Shown here: piece by piece, positions 6,264 through 12,534 of the stretch
Numbering within the stretch: position 1 is the first letter of the stretch
Layout: each line of letters starts with the position of its first letter
Source: Candidatus Pelethomonas intestinigallinarum
GTDB taxonomy: Bacteria; Bacillota; Clostridia; Oscillospirales; Oscillospiraceae
Length of the DNA stretch: 12,847 nt
NCBI GenBank assembly: GCA_018712665.1
Contig: DVGP01000249.1
Coordinates: forward strand, 1-12,847
Direction of reading: 5' to 3'
Made by a program: the position numbers and the translations under genes
The notes under the pieces: model-generated
What the model was told of the DNA's origin: nothing
The model's input: only the letters and a program-made list of their open reading frames with translations
The model's database searches: none

Positions 6264-7631
6264 ATGTATAACGAAAACGAGCAGAACAACCAGAACAACT
6301 ACGAATACCACTACAGCTATCGCCCGGATTACACTGAGCCCCTGCCCAGTCCCGAGCCCACGCAGTCCACTCAGCCCCAGAAGCCCAGCCGCCACGGCAA
6401 GGCCAAGCGGATCGTTGCCGGCGTCCTGGCCGGTGTGCTGGTGGCCGGCGCGGCCTTCGGCGGCGGCTGGTGGGTCAACAATTGGGTGGAGGCCAACCAG
6501 GTCAACGAGACCTCCATCCAGGTCAGCAACCGGCCAGGCGTGGAGGTCACCCCCGTCAACGTGGACGGCACCACGCCGCTGACCTATACGCAGATCTACC
6601 AGGCCAACGTCGACAGCTGCGTGAGCATCAACGTCTCCTCCAATTACAACTTTTTTGGACAGGTGGTCCAGTCCGCCAGCTCCGGCAGCGGCTTCATTAT
6701 CACGGATGACGGCTACATCGTCACCAACTACCACGTAATCAGCGAAGGTCTCAGCTCGTCGGGCGCGAATGTGGAAGTCACCCTCAACGACGGCAGCACC
6801 TACGCCGCTGAAGTCGTCGGCGGAGACGAGGACTACGATCTGGCCGTGCTGAAGATCGATCCCGGCGAGAACACCCTGACCCCTGTCACCTTCGGCAGCT
6901 CCGCTGACCTCCAGGTGGGGGATGAGGTCCTTGCCATCGGCAACCCCCTGGGTGAGCTGACCTTCTCCATGTCCGAGGGCATCATCTCCTGCGTGGACCG
7001 CGAGATCAACGTGGAGGGCACCCCCTTTGACATGATCCAGATCACCGCCGCCGTCAACTCCGGCAACTCCGGCGGCCCTCTGTTCAACATTTACGGCGAG
7101 GTGGTGGGCATCGTGTCCGCCAAGTACTCCACCTCCTCCAACGGCACCAGCGTGGAGGGCCTGGGCTTCGCCATCCCCATTAACGACGTTCTCAGCATGA
7201 TTGAGGACATTATTGAAAACGGCCAGGTCACCACCCGCCCCTACATGGGCGTGAGCGTATCCAACGCCTCTTATCACCCGGAGACCGGCGTCAGCGCCGG
7301 GGCCTACATTGAGGAGGTCGTGGCCGGTGGCCCCGCCGAAGCGGCGGGCCTCCAGGTGGGCGATGTGATCACCATGATCGACAGCACTCTCATTACCTCC
7401 AGCAGCGATCTGACCTCCGCTGTGGGCGGCAAGAGTTACTCCGCTGGCGAGAGCGCTACCATCACCTTTGTCCGGGACGGACAGGTGCAGACCGCGGAGC
7501 TGACCTTCGGCAGCACCACCGAGGCGGAGAACACCAGCGCCGAGACCAGCCAGTCCCAGCAGAATCAGGACTACAACGACATGATGGATGAGTTCTTTGA
7601 CGAGTACTTCGGCGGCCGGTACGCCGGCTGA
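6264..7631 (+). CDS. htrA: Membrane-anchored HtrA/DegP-type serine protease with PDZ domain
   Basis: Quality-control protease of 455 residues acting outside the cytoplasmic membrane. A cytosolic tail (1-47) rich in Asn, Gln, Tyr and Pro precedes one membrane segment (about 49-70). The trypsin-like domain (about 105-318) carries His157 (TNYHVI), Asp192 (DYDLAVLKID) and Ser269 (NSGNSGGPLF). A single PDZ domain (about 325-415) shows the PYMGV entry, GGPAEAAGLQVGDVI and FVRDGQ segments. The C-terminus (418-455) is a disordered Ser/Gln/Thr stretch ending in an acidic, aromatic patch (MMDEFFDEYFGG). Length and layout are usual for Firmicute HtrA. The start is fixed by a near-perfect AAGGAGGT (6250-6257) site. 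Two cysteines, 119 and 243, sit in the protease domain. It is a monocistronic unit between two terminators. Confidence 0.97.
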   Translation: MYNENEQNNQNNYEYHYSYRPDYTEPLPSPEPTQSTQPQKPSRHGKAKRIVAGVLAGVLVAGAAFGGGWWVNNWVEANQVNETSIQVSNRPGVEVTPVNVDGTTPLTYTQIYQANVDSCVSINVSSNYNFFGQVVQSASSGSGFIITDDGYIVTNYHVISEGLSSSGANVEVTLNDGSTYAAEVVGGDEDYDLAVLKIDPGENTLTPVTFGSSADLQVGDEVLAIGNPLGELTFSMSEGIISCVDREINVEGTPFDMIQITAAVNSGNSGGPLFNIYGEVVGIVSAKYSTSSNGTSVEGLGFAIPINDVLSMIEDIIENGQVTTRPYMGVSVSNASYHPETGVSAGAYIEEVVAGGPAEAAGLQVGDVITMIDSTLITSSSDLTSAVGGKSYSAGESATITFVRDGQVQTAELTFGSTTEAENTSAETSQSQQNQDYNDMMDEFFDEYFGGRYAG

Positions 7632-7717
7632 GTGTCCGCCATGTCGCCCCACCGGCGGGATGAGAGCCGGAAAACAACTTAACTTTGCTTACGAGACAGG
7701 TTTCTTCTTTCTCTCCT

Positions 7718-7768
7718 AAACCCAAGTGGGGGATACGGCAGACGCCGTATCCCCCACTTGGGTTTTTT
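7718..7768 (+). terminator. Rho-independent terminator of htrA with an unusually long stem
   Basis: Perfect 22-bp inverted repeat: left arm 7718-7739 (begins AAACCCAAGTGGGGG), loop AGAC (7740-7743), right arm 7744-7765, with six T at 7763-7768. On the minus strand only three T follow the stem, so it should act mainly on htrA transcripts. Confidence 0.92.
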
Positions 7769-8024
7769 GGCGAAAAAGGCTGACGCCTTTTCCGCCAAAG
7801 GAGATTCGCTGCGCTTGCGCCTCGGCCCCTGGAGGGTCCTGCGACGCTCGCTCCGCGCAAAGTGTTTTTCCGCCGCCGCAGCGTAAGCAAACATGCCAGT
7901 GGCATGTTTGCAGCGTAGGCCGCAGCGGCTATGCCGCGAGGAGGGAAGCTTGCGGTTGAAATCGTCATTTCGCGCCGTGCGCGGCGCGAAACTCTGCGAG
8001 GCTTTCAGGTGAAAAGTAAGTTCC

Positions 8025-8053
8025 TTGTCTGCCGAACGGTTCTGTGGTATACT
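8025..8053 (+). promoter_or_regulatory. Orphan sigma-A-like promoter pointing antisense into the ABC operon
   Basis: TTGTCT (8025-8030), exactly 17 bp, TATACT (8048-8053), with a further TATAAT at 8059-8064. Matches are 4 of 6 and 5 of 6. It reads rightward, but everything downstream to 10463 is coded on the minus strand, so any transcript would be antisense to the last permease gene. It may be a relic of a lost gene. Confidence 0.5.
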
Positions 8054-8065
8054 TGGGGTATAATA

Positions 8066-8848
8066 TTACGACCCGGTGGAGCGGTAGTGCCTGACCCCCA
8101 GCCGCCACAGCCCCCAGCAGGGCAGCAGGAACAGCAGGGAGACAACCGGCAGCAGGCCGTACCACCCCGGCCCCCGGTCCAGAAGGTACTGGAGGGGCCA
8201 GTGCTGGACCAGGGCCAGGGGCACCAGGAAGGTCAGCACCAGCAGCACCGGCTTTCCATACACGCCGAAGGGGTACTTGCCGTACTCCCGGGGGCCGTCG
8301 GTGAAGATGTTCATGACCTCCAGGCCCTCGGTGGTGAAGAAGCAGAGGGTGGCGTTGACCAGGAACAGGCCGAAGAACACCGCCGCCCCGCAGAGGATCA
8401 TCAGCGCCAGCACCGCCGCCTTGGCCGCCGTCCACGCCACCGCCCCGGAGCGGACGGAGAAAAAGATCATCACCGCCGCCTGCAGGACTCGGGCCAGCAT
8501 GGTGGGTTTCATGTCCTGGCAGAGGAGCTGGAAGAGGAGGCCCCGGGGCCGGACCAGGATGCGGTCGAACTGTGCCTGGGCCAGCACCTGGGAGAAGCTG
8601 TCCAGCCCCCGGGCGAAGCACTCCGCCAGGGAGGTGGCCATGAGGATCACCGCGAAGCCCAATGTGAGCTGGGGCAGGGTGTAGCCCTGGATGGTCTCAA
8701 ACCGGGCCATGAGAAACACCACCCCCAGAAAGACGTTGGCCGTCACCAGCATGGCCCCCAGGCAGCTGAGGAGGAAGGATCCCCGGTAGGCCATGGCGCT
8801 CTTTAAGTGGATGGCCAGGAACTTTCCATATAATTTCACTGTGTCCAT
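8066..8848 (-). CDS. ABC-2 family exporter permease (DUF990 type), second permease
   Basis: Integral membrane subunit of 260 residues, last gene of the ABC operon. About six hydrophobic segments (roughly 24-48, 60-76, 119-133, 143-168, 200-217, 229-248). The motif FDRILVRPRGLLFQLL (94-109), the segment TTEGLEVMNIFTDGPREYGK (172-191) and the YPFGVYGK stretch (192-199) are typical of the DUF990/ABC2_membrane_6 permeases that pair with a second permease and one ATPase. The substrate is unknown; a related Synechocystis system has been linked to viologen export. The ATG lies 3 bp after the stop of the preceding permease, and the GGGAGGG site sits on that gene's last codons, which implies coupled translation. 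Confidence 0.9.
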   Translation of the reverse strand: MDTVKLYGKFLAIHLKSAMAYRGSFLLSCLGAMLVTANVFLGVVFLMARFETIQGYTLPQLTLGFAVILMATSLAECFARGLDSFSQVLAQAQFDRILVRPRGLLFQLLCQDMKPTMLARVLQAAVMIFFSVRSGAVAWTAAKAAVLALMILCGAAVFFGLFLVNATLCFFTTEGLEVMNIFTDGPREYGKYPFGVYGKPVLLVLTFLVPLALVQHWPLQYLLDRGPGWYGLLPVVSLLFLLPCWGLWRLGVRHYRSTGS

Positions 8849-8851
8849 CCC

Positions 8852-9655
8852 TCACCCTCCCGCCACGACGCAGCGGCGCAGGCCGCGGTTCATCAAAATC
8901 CAGCCCGCCAGGATCAGAAGCAGGCACCAGAGGGCCTGGAGCCCCATGGCGGCGGGGATCTCCGTCCCGGCGATGTCCCCGCCGTAGATCCGCAGGGGCA
9001 CGTTCTGCATGGACCCGAAGGGGCTCAGGGCCGCGATGGTCCGGAGGGGCTCCGGCAGGAAGGGCAGGGGCACGATGGCGCCGCCCAGCAGGTCTGCCGC
9101 CGCCAGGGACAGCCAGCGGACGCCGTTGGTGGACTCCAGATAGAAGCCCAGACCGTAGAGCACCATGGTGTAGGCGCACACCAGCACCAGCATCAAAGCC
9201 ATGGATACCAGGAACAGTGCCAGCGTCCCCGGGGAGACGGTCAGGCGCAGGCCGTAGGGGGCCGGGACCAGGGCGGCCACCAACAGGATGGGCAGACACC
9301 GCAGGGCCGCCCGGCTCAGCCGCAGGGCCAGAGACCGGGCCATCCACATGCCGTACAGGTCTCCGGGCCGGACCAGCTCGTAGGCCACCGTCCCCTGCTG
9401 GACGGAATCCGCCAGCTCCGGCTCCAGATGCCACAGGGCGAAGAAGGCCAGAAAGGCCTGCTGGAGCCAGATGTAGGCGGCTAGGGCCTCCATGCCCATG
9501 GGGAATTTCTCCGGGCTCTCCAGGTAGAAGGCCCGGTAGAGGAGGACCTCCATGGTCCCCCAGACCAGCTGGGTGCTCATCCCCGCCAGGGCCGCCGCCC
9601 GGTACTGGAGCCCAGCCAGCAGCCGCATTCGGAAAAAGGAGAGATATTGCTTCAT
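8852..9655 (-). CDS. ABC-2 family exporter permease, first permease
   Basis: Integral membrane subunit of 267 residues. Hydrophobic segments at about 20-44, 57-76, 117-131, 143-172, 180-200 and 238-255. The segment ELADSVQQGTVAYELVRPGD (80-99) ends in an LVRP motif like that in the partner permease (ILVRP at 97-101), and GLGFYLESTNGVRW (168-181) is usual for the group. Together the two permeases probably form a heterodimeric channel for the ATPase encoded just upstream. A strong GAGGAGG site precedes the ATG, which lies 10 bp after the ATPase stop. No solute-binding protein is nearby, as expected for an exporter. Family assignment is firm, substrate unknown. Confidence 0.9.
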   Translation of the reverse strand: MKQYLSFFRMRLLAGLQYRAAALAGMSTQLVWGTMEVLLYRAFYLESPEKFPMGMEALAAYIWLQQAFLAFFALWHLEPELADSVQQGTVAYELVRPGDLYGMWMARSLALRLSRAALRCLPILLVAALVPAPYGLRLTVSPGTLALFLVSMALMLVLVCAYTMVLYGLGFYLESTNGVRWLSLAAADLLGGAIVPLPFLPEPLRTIAALSPFGSMQNVPLRIYGGDIAGTEIPAAMGLQALWCLLLILAGWILMNRGLRRCVVAGG

Positions 9656-9665
9656 AGCCGCCTCC

Positions 9666-10463
9666 TCAGATGCCGAAGCGGCGGTACAGGTCCGCCACCG
9701 ACTCCTCGGTGGACAGGTTCTCCCCGGCCAAGCAGCGGATCTGGGCGGTGGTGCCGTCCAGAAGGAGCTGCCCCTTGCCGATGAGGAGGACCCGGGAGCA
9801 CAGGGCGTCGATGTCCTGCATGTCGTGGGTGGTGAGGATCACGGTGGTGCCGCACTGCCGGTTCTGCTCCAGGATGAAGGAGCGGACCTTCAGCTTGCTC
9901 ACCGCGTCCAGGCCGATGGTGGGCTCGTCCAGCAGCAGGATCTCCGGGCTGTGGAGGAGGGCCGCCGCGATCTCGCAGCGCATCCGCTGGCCCAGGCTCA
10001 GCAGCCTGGCCGGGGTCCGCAGCAGGTCCCCCAGGTCCAGCAGCTCCGTCAGCCGCTCCAGATTCTCCCGGTACCGGGCCTCCGGCACCCGGTAGATGTC
10101 CCGCAGCAGCAGGAAGGAGTCCGTCACCGGCACGTCCCACCACAGCTGGCTGCGCTGTCCGAAGACCACCCCCAGCCGGGCCACGTGGCGCTTCCGGTCC
10201 TCCCAGGGCACCAGATCCCCCACCCGGCAGGTCCCGGCGTCGGGCCGGAGAATGCCGCAGAGGATCTTGATGGTGGTGCTCTTTCCCGCGCCGTTGGGGC
10301 CGATGTAGCCCACGATCTGGCCGTCGGGGATGGCGAAGGACATCTCCCGCAGGGCGGGGATCTCCTCATACCGGCGGGAGAACAGGCTCCGGGCCGCGCT
10401 GCCCAGCCCGGCGTCCCGCCGCCGGACGCGGTAGGTCTTGCTCACACCTCGCATTTCGATCAT
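9666..10463 (-). CDS. ABC transporter ATP-binding protein (ABC-2 exporter)
   Basis: Cytosolic ATPase of 265 residues, first gene of the operon. Walker A GPNGAGKST (55-63), Q-loop VVFGQRSQLWWD (99-110, Gln103), signature LLSLGQRMRCE (154-164), Walker B EILLLDEPTIGLD (174-186) and H-loop TTHDMQDID (211-219, His213) are all intact. The N-terminal insertion (12-35, RVRRRDAGL...LFSRRYEEI) and the QRSQLWWDVPV stretch are characteristic of ATPases paired with DUF990-type permeases. The ATG at 10463 has AAGGAGG eight bases upstream. A consensus promoter lies at 10647-10675, giving an untranslated leader of about 177 nt. Its role is to power export by the two permeases; the cargo cannot be read from the sequence. 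Confidence 0.95.
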   Translation of the reverse strand: MIEMRGVSKTYRVRRRDAGLGSAARSLFSRRYEEIPALREMSFAIPDGQIVGYIGPNGAGKSTTIKILCGILRPDAGTCRVGDLVPWEDRKRHVARLGVVFGQRSQLWWDVPVTDSFLLLRDIYRVPEARYRENLERLTELLDLGDLLRTPARLLSLGQRMRCEIAAALLHSPEILLLDEPTIGLDAVSKLKVRSFILEQNRQCGTTVILTTHDMQDIDALCSRVLLIGKGQLLLDGTTAQIRCLAGENLSTEESVADLYRRFGI

Positions 10464-10646
10464 GATTCTTGCCTCCTTGTCTGAAATCGCCCCGCCGCGG
10501 GTCAGACCAGCGGGAGACCCTTGGGCAAGCCTCCATGGCCTTAAAGGCAGGCGGGAAATATTTCGTCAGGGGCAGCGGCGGCGGTCACGAGCCTCTCCGC
10601 CGCAGGACAAAATACTCTCTTTTCTCAAAACGGGAAAAGGATATTT

Positions 10647-10675
10647 ATTTTATTCCATATGGCGGTTTTTGTCAA
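10647..10675 (-). promoter_or_regulatory. Consensus sigma-A promoter of the ABC operon
   Basis: On the minus strand: TTGACA (10675 to 10670), exactly 17 bp, TAAAAT (10652 to 10647), 6 of 6 and 5 of 6 matches. It is the best promoter in the window. The -35 box sits in the centre and right half of the 26-bp palindrome at 10661-10686, so binding there should block it. Start of transcription near 10640. Confidence 0.8.
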
Positions 10676-10686
10676 CAAAAACCGCC
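10661..10686. promoter_or_regulatory. 26-bp palindrome: candidate operator between divergent operons
   Basis: GGCGGTTTTTG (10661-10671), centre TCAA, CAAAAACCGCC (10676-10686): a perfect 11-bp inverted repeat. It overlaps the -35 box of the ABC promoter on one strand and ends four bases before the AGGAGG of xdhC on the other. No T run follows on either strand, so it is not a terminator. It could be an operator, or an RNA hairpin placed next to the xdhC ribosome binding site. Confidence 0.6.
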
Positions 10687-10704
10687 TAAAAGGAGGGAAG
10701 CTCA

Positions 10705-11730
10705 TTGAAGACGCTGTTTACCGCCCTGGCGGAGGAGCTGTCCGCCGGGCGGGGGGCCGTGGTGGCCACGGTGGTCGCCAGCCGGGGCTCCACCCCCCGG
10801 GGCCCCGGGGCGCAAATGCTGGTCCGCGCCGACGGCTCCGCCCTGGGCACCGTGGGTGGCGGCGCGGTGGAGCTGGAGGCCGCCCGGCTGGCCCGGGACC
10901 TCTGCCGGGAGGGGCGGAGCATGACAAAGACCTACCGGCTGACCAACACCCAGGCCGGGGACCTGGGGATGGTCTGCGGCGGCGAGGCGGACATCCTGTT
11001 CCAGTATGTCGCCCCCGCCGGCTTGCCGCAAATACAAAAGATCCTTCGGGCGCTGGAGGATCGGACGGAGCCACGCTGGCTGGTGACGGCCTTTGCCCTT
11101 GACAGCTGGCGCTGGGGCCTCTGCGACGGGGCGGGGAGCTGCCTTGACCTGGGCGGTATTCCCGGAGAGCGCCTTCTGCCCCTGCTGGGGAAGCGCCCCG
11201 TCCTGGGGGAGGGGGACCCGGCCCTGTTTGTCCAGCTCCTGGCCCCGGCGGGGACGGTGTATCTCTTCGGGGCGGGCCACGTGGGGCTGGCCCTGGTCCA
11301 CCTGCTGGCCCTGGCGGAGTTTCCCGTGGTGGTCTACGACCAGCGGCCCGCCCCGCCGGACGGCATCCCCGAGGCGGTACGGGTGGTCCAGGGGCCCTAT
11401 GAGGACGCCCTGTCCCGGCTGGAGGCCATCGGCCCCGAGGACTACGTGGTCATCATGACCCCGGGCCACCAGGGGGACTACGAGATATTGCGGCAGGTCC
11501 TCCGGACCCCCGCCCGGTACATCGGGTGCATCGGCAGCCGCCGGAAGATCGCCGCCACCCGGGAGCGGCTCCTGGCCGACGGCTTTTCTGAGGCGGACTT
11601 CGCCCGGGTCCACGCCCCCATCGGCCTGGACATCGGCGGGGAGACCCCCCAGGAGATCGCCCTGTCCGTGGCGGCCCAGCTGGTGGCCTGCCGGGCCGGG
11701 AAGCCCACCCGGCGGGAGGACCGGCCATGA
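10705..11730 (+). CDS. xdhC: XdhC/CoxI family molybdenum-hydroxylase maturation factor
   Basis: Predicted cytosolic protein of 341 residues. Known XdhC proteins bind molybdenum cofactor, promote its sulfuration and deliver it to xanthine dehydrogenase-type enzymes. The N-terminal XdhC/CoxI domain shows VVASRGSTPRGPGAQMLV (23-40), LGTVGGGAVE (47-56) and GMVCGGEADI (88-97, Cys91). The C-terminal Rossmann domain begins VYLFGAGHVGLALVH (185-199) and includes GPEDYVVIMTPGH (243-255), YIGCIGSRRK (272-281) and HAPIGLDIGGETPQEIALSV (303-322), all family hallmarks. The start is a TTG at 10705 with AGGAGG (10691-10696) eight bases upstream. It is first of a coupled operon: its stop overlaps the iclR-type start by 4 bp (ATGA). 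No molybdenum hydroxylase subunit is present in the window, so its client is unknown. Confidence 0.93.
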   Translation: MKTLFTALAEELSAGRGAVVATVVASRGSTPRGPGAQMLVRADGSALGTVGGGAVELEAARLARDLCREGRSMTKTYRLTNTQAGDLGMVCGGEADILFQYVAPAGLPQIQKILRALEDRTEPRWLVTAFALDSWRWGLCDGAGSCLDLGGIPGERLLPLLGKRPVLGEGDPALFVQLLAPAGTVYLFGAGHVGLALVHLLALAEFPVVVYDQRPAPPDGIPEAVRVVQGPYEDALSRLEAIGPEDYVVIMTPGHQGDYEILRQVLRTPARYIGCIGSRRKIAATRERLLADGFSEADFARVHAPIGLDIGGETPQEIALSVAAQLVACRAGKPTRREDRP

Positions 11731-12533
11731 CCGCCGGGGGACGGGAGCCGGGCCGGGTCCAGTCGGTGTGCAAGGCCCTGGATCTGCTGGAGTGTCTGGC
11801 CGGGGCGGGGACGCCCCTGTCCCTGGGGGAGCTCTCCCGCCGGGCGGGGATGCCCAAGGCCACGGTCCACGGCCTCCTCTCCGCCCTCCGGGCGGGGGCG
11901 GTGGTGGAGCAGTCCGAGGAGGACGGCCGGTACCGGCTGGGCATCCGCCTCTTTGAGTACGGCTGCGCCGTCAGCCGGGGCTGGAACGTGCTGGAGGCCG
12001 CCGCCGGGCCCATGGGCCGGGTGGCGGAGGAGACCGGGGAGACGGTGTCCATCGCGGCCCTGGACCACGGGGACGTGCTGGTTTTAGACAGCGCCGACGC
12101 CCACAGCAACTTCCGGGTGGTGTCAGAGAAGGGCTCCCGGCTGCCCCTCCACTGCACCTCCCAGGGCAAGCTCCTGCTGGCCTACCTGCCGGCGGCGGAG
12201 CGGCGGGCCCTGCTGCGGGGGTGCGACTTCGCCGCCTACACCCCCCACAGCCACACGTCGGCCCAGGCCCTGGAGGCGGAGCTGCCGGAGATCCTGGCCC
12301 GGGGCTACGCCCTGGAGAACGGGGAGCTGCGGATCGGGCTGCGGTCCGTGTCCGCCCCGGTGTTTGACGTGACGGGCCGGGCGGCCTACGCCGTGTGCGT
12401 GGTGGGCATGTTCCGCCGGGTCAACGCCCCGGAGCTGGAGCGGGCTACGGAGCTGCTGGTGGAGGCCGCCGGACAGATCTCCTTTGCCCTGGGTTACCGG
12501 GGCGGGCCGATGGAGCGGGGAAAGGAGCAATAG
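11727..12533 (+). CDS. IclR-family transcriptional regulator
   Basis: DNA-binding regulator of 268 residues. An N-terminal winged helix-turn-helix (about 11-75) contains VQSVCKALDLLECL (11-24), LSLGELSRRAGMPKATVHGL (31-50) and the DGRYRLGIRLFEYG wing (66-79). The ligand-binding domain (85-258) has the LPLHCTSQGKLLLAYL motif (139-154) and GYALENGELRIGLRSVSAPV (193-212), both standard for IclR proteins. These usually sense small organic acids or catabolic intermediates and control nearby genes. The ATG lies within the xdhC stop (ATGA), with GGGAGGA upstream, so translation is coupled. The location makes it the natural candidate to regulate this operon and perhaps the divergent ABC operon through the palindrome at 10661-10686; that link is inference. 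Confidence 0.95.
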   Translation: MTAGGREPGRVQSVCKALDLLECLAGAGTPLSLGELSRRAGMPKATVHGLLSALRAGAVVEQSEEDGRYRLGIRLFEYGCAVSRGWNVLEAAAGPMGRVAEETGETVSIAALDHGDVLVLDSADAHSNFRVVSEKGSRLPLHCTSQGKLLLAYLPAAERRALLRGCDFAAYTPHSHTSAQALEAELPEILARGYALENGELRIGLRSVSAPVFDVTGRAAYAVCVVGMFRRVNAPELERATELLVEAAGQISFALGYRGGPMERGKEQ

Positions 12534-12534
12534 C

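Larger units (their letters stand above)
7632..8065. repeat. 434-bp gene-free gap with four palindromes; candidate intergenic repeat element
   Basis: I see no credible gene here. Short open frames on both strands lack ribosome binding sites and translate to arginine/proline-rich peptides that simply mirror the palindromes. Contents in order: the terminator hairpin at 7718-7768; a 12-bp stem with one A.C mismatch (7769-7780 with 7785-7796, loop TGAC); a dense GC stretch with short alternating GCGC motifs (7803-7886); a perfect 11-bp stem (7887-7897 with 7901-7911, loop AGT), flanked by a direct repeat CAGCGTA (7879-7885 and 7911-7917); and a perfect 10-bp stem (7968-7977 with 7982-7991, loop TGCG). 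A promoter pointing rightward lies at 8025-8053. The layout resembles the multi-hairpin intergenic repeats found in many copies in some genomes; copy number cannot be judged from one window. Confidence 0.45.

Noticed and set aside
6261..7652. A 463-codon minus-strand frame spanning the whole htrA gene
   Set aside because: It mirrors htrA almost exactly, is rich in Gly/Ala/Val/His/Asp, and shows no domain. The plus-strand frame has an intact HtrA triad and ribosome binding site.
7679..7968. Short frames on both strands across the palindromic gap (Arg/Pro-rich peptides of 70-170 residues)
   Set aside because: No ribosome binding sites, no recognisable domains, and the peptides are dictated by the inverted repeats; best read as non-coding.
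7965..8806. Overlapping frames (plus 7931-8806, minus 7965-8621) across the last ABC permease gene
   Set aside because: They are in the wrong frames relative to the permease at 8066-8848, which has membrane segments and family motifs and a coupled ribosome binding site.
10661..10686. The palindrome as a terminator
   Set aside because: No T tract follows on either strand, it lies directly before a ribosome binding site, and one arm contains a consensus -35 box.
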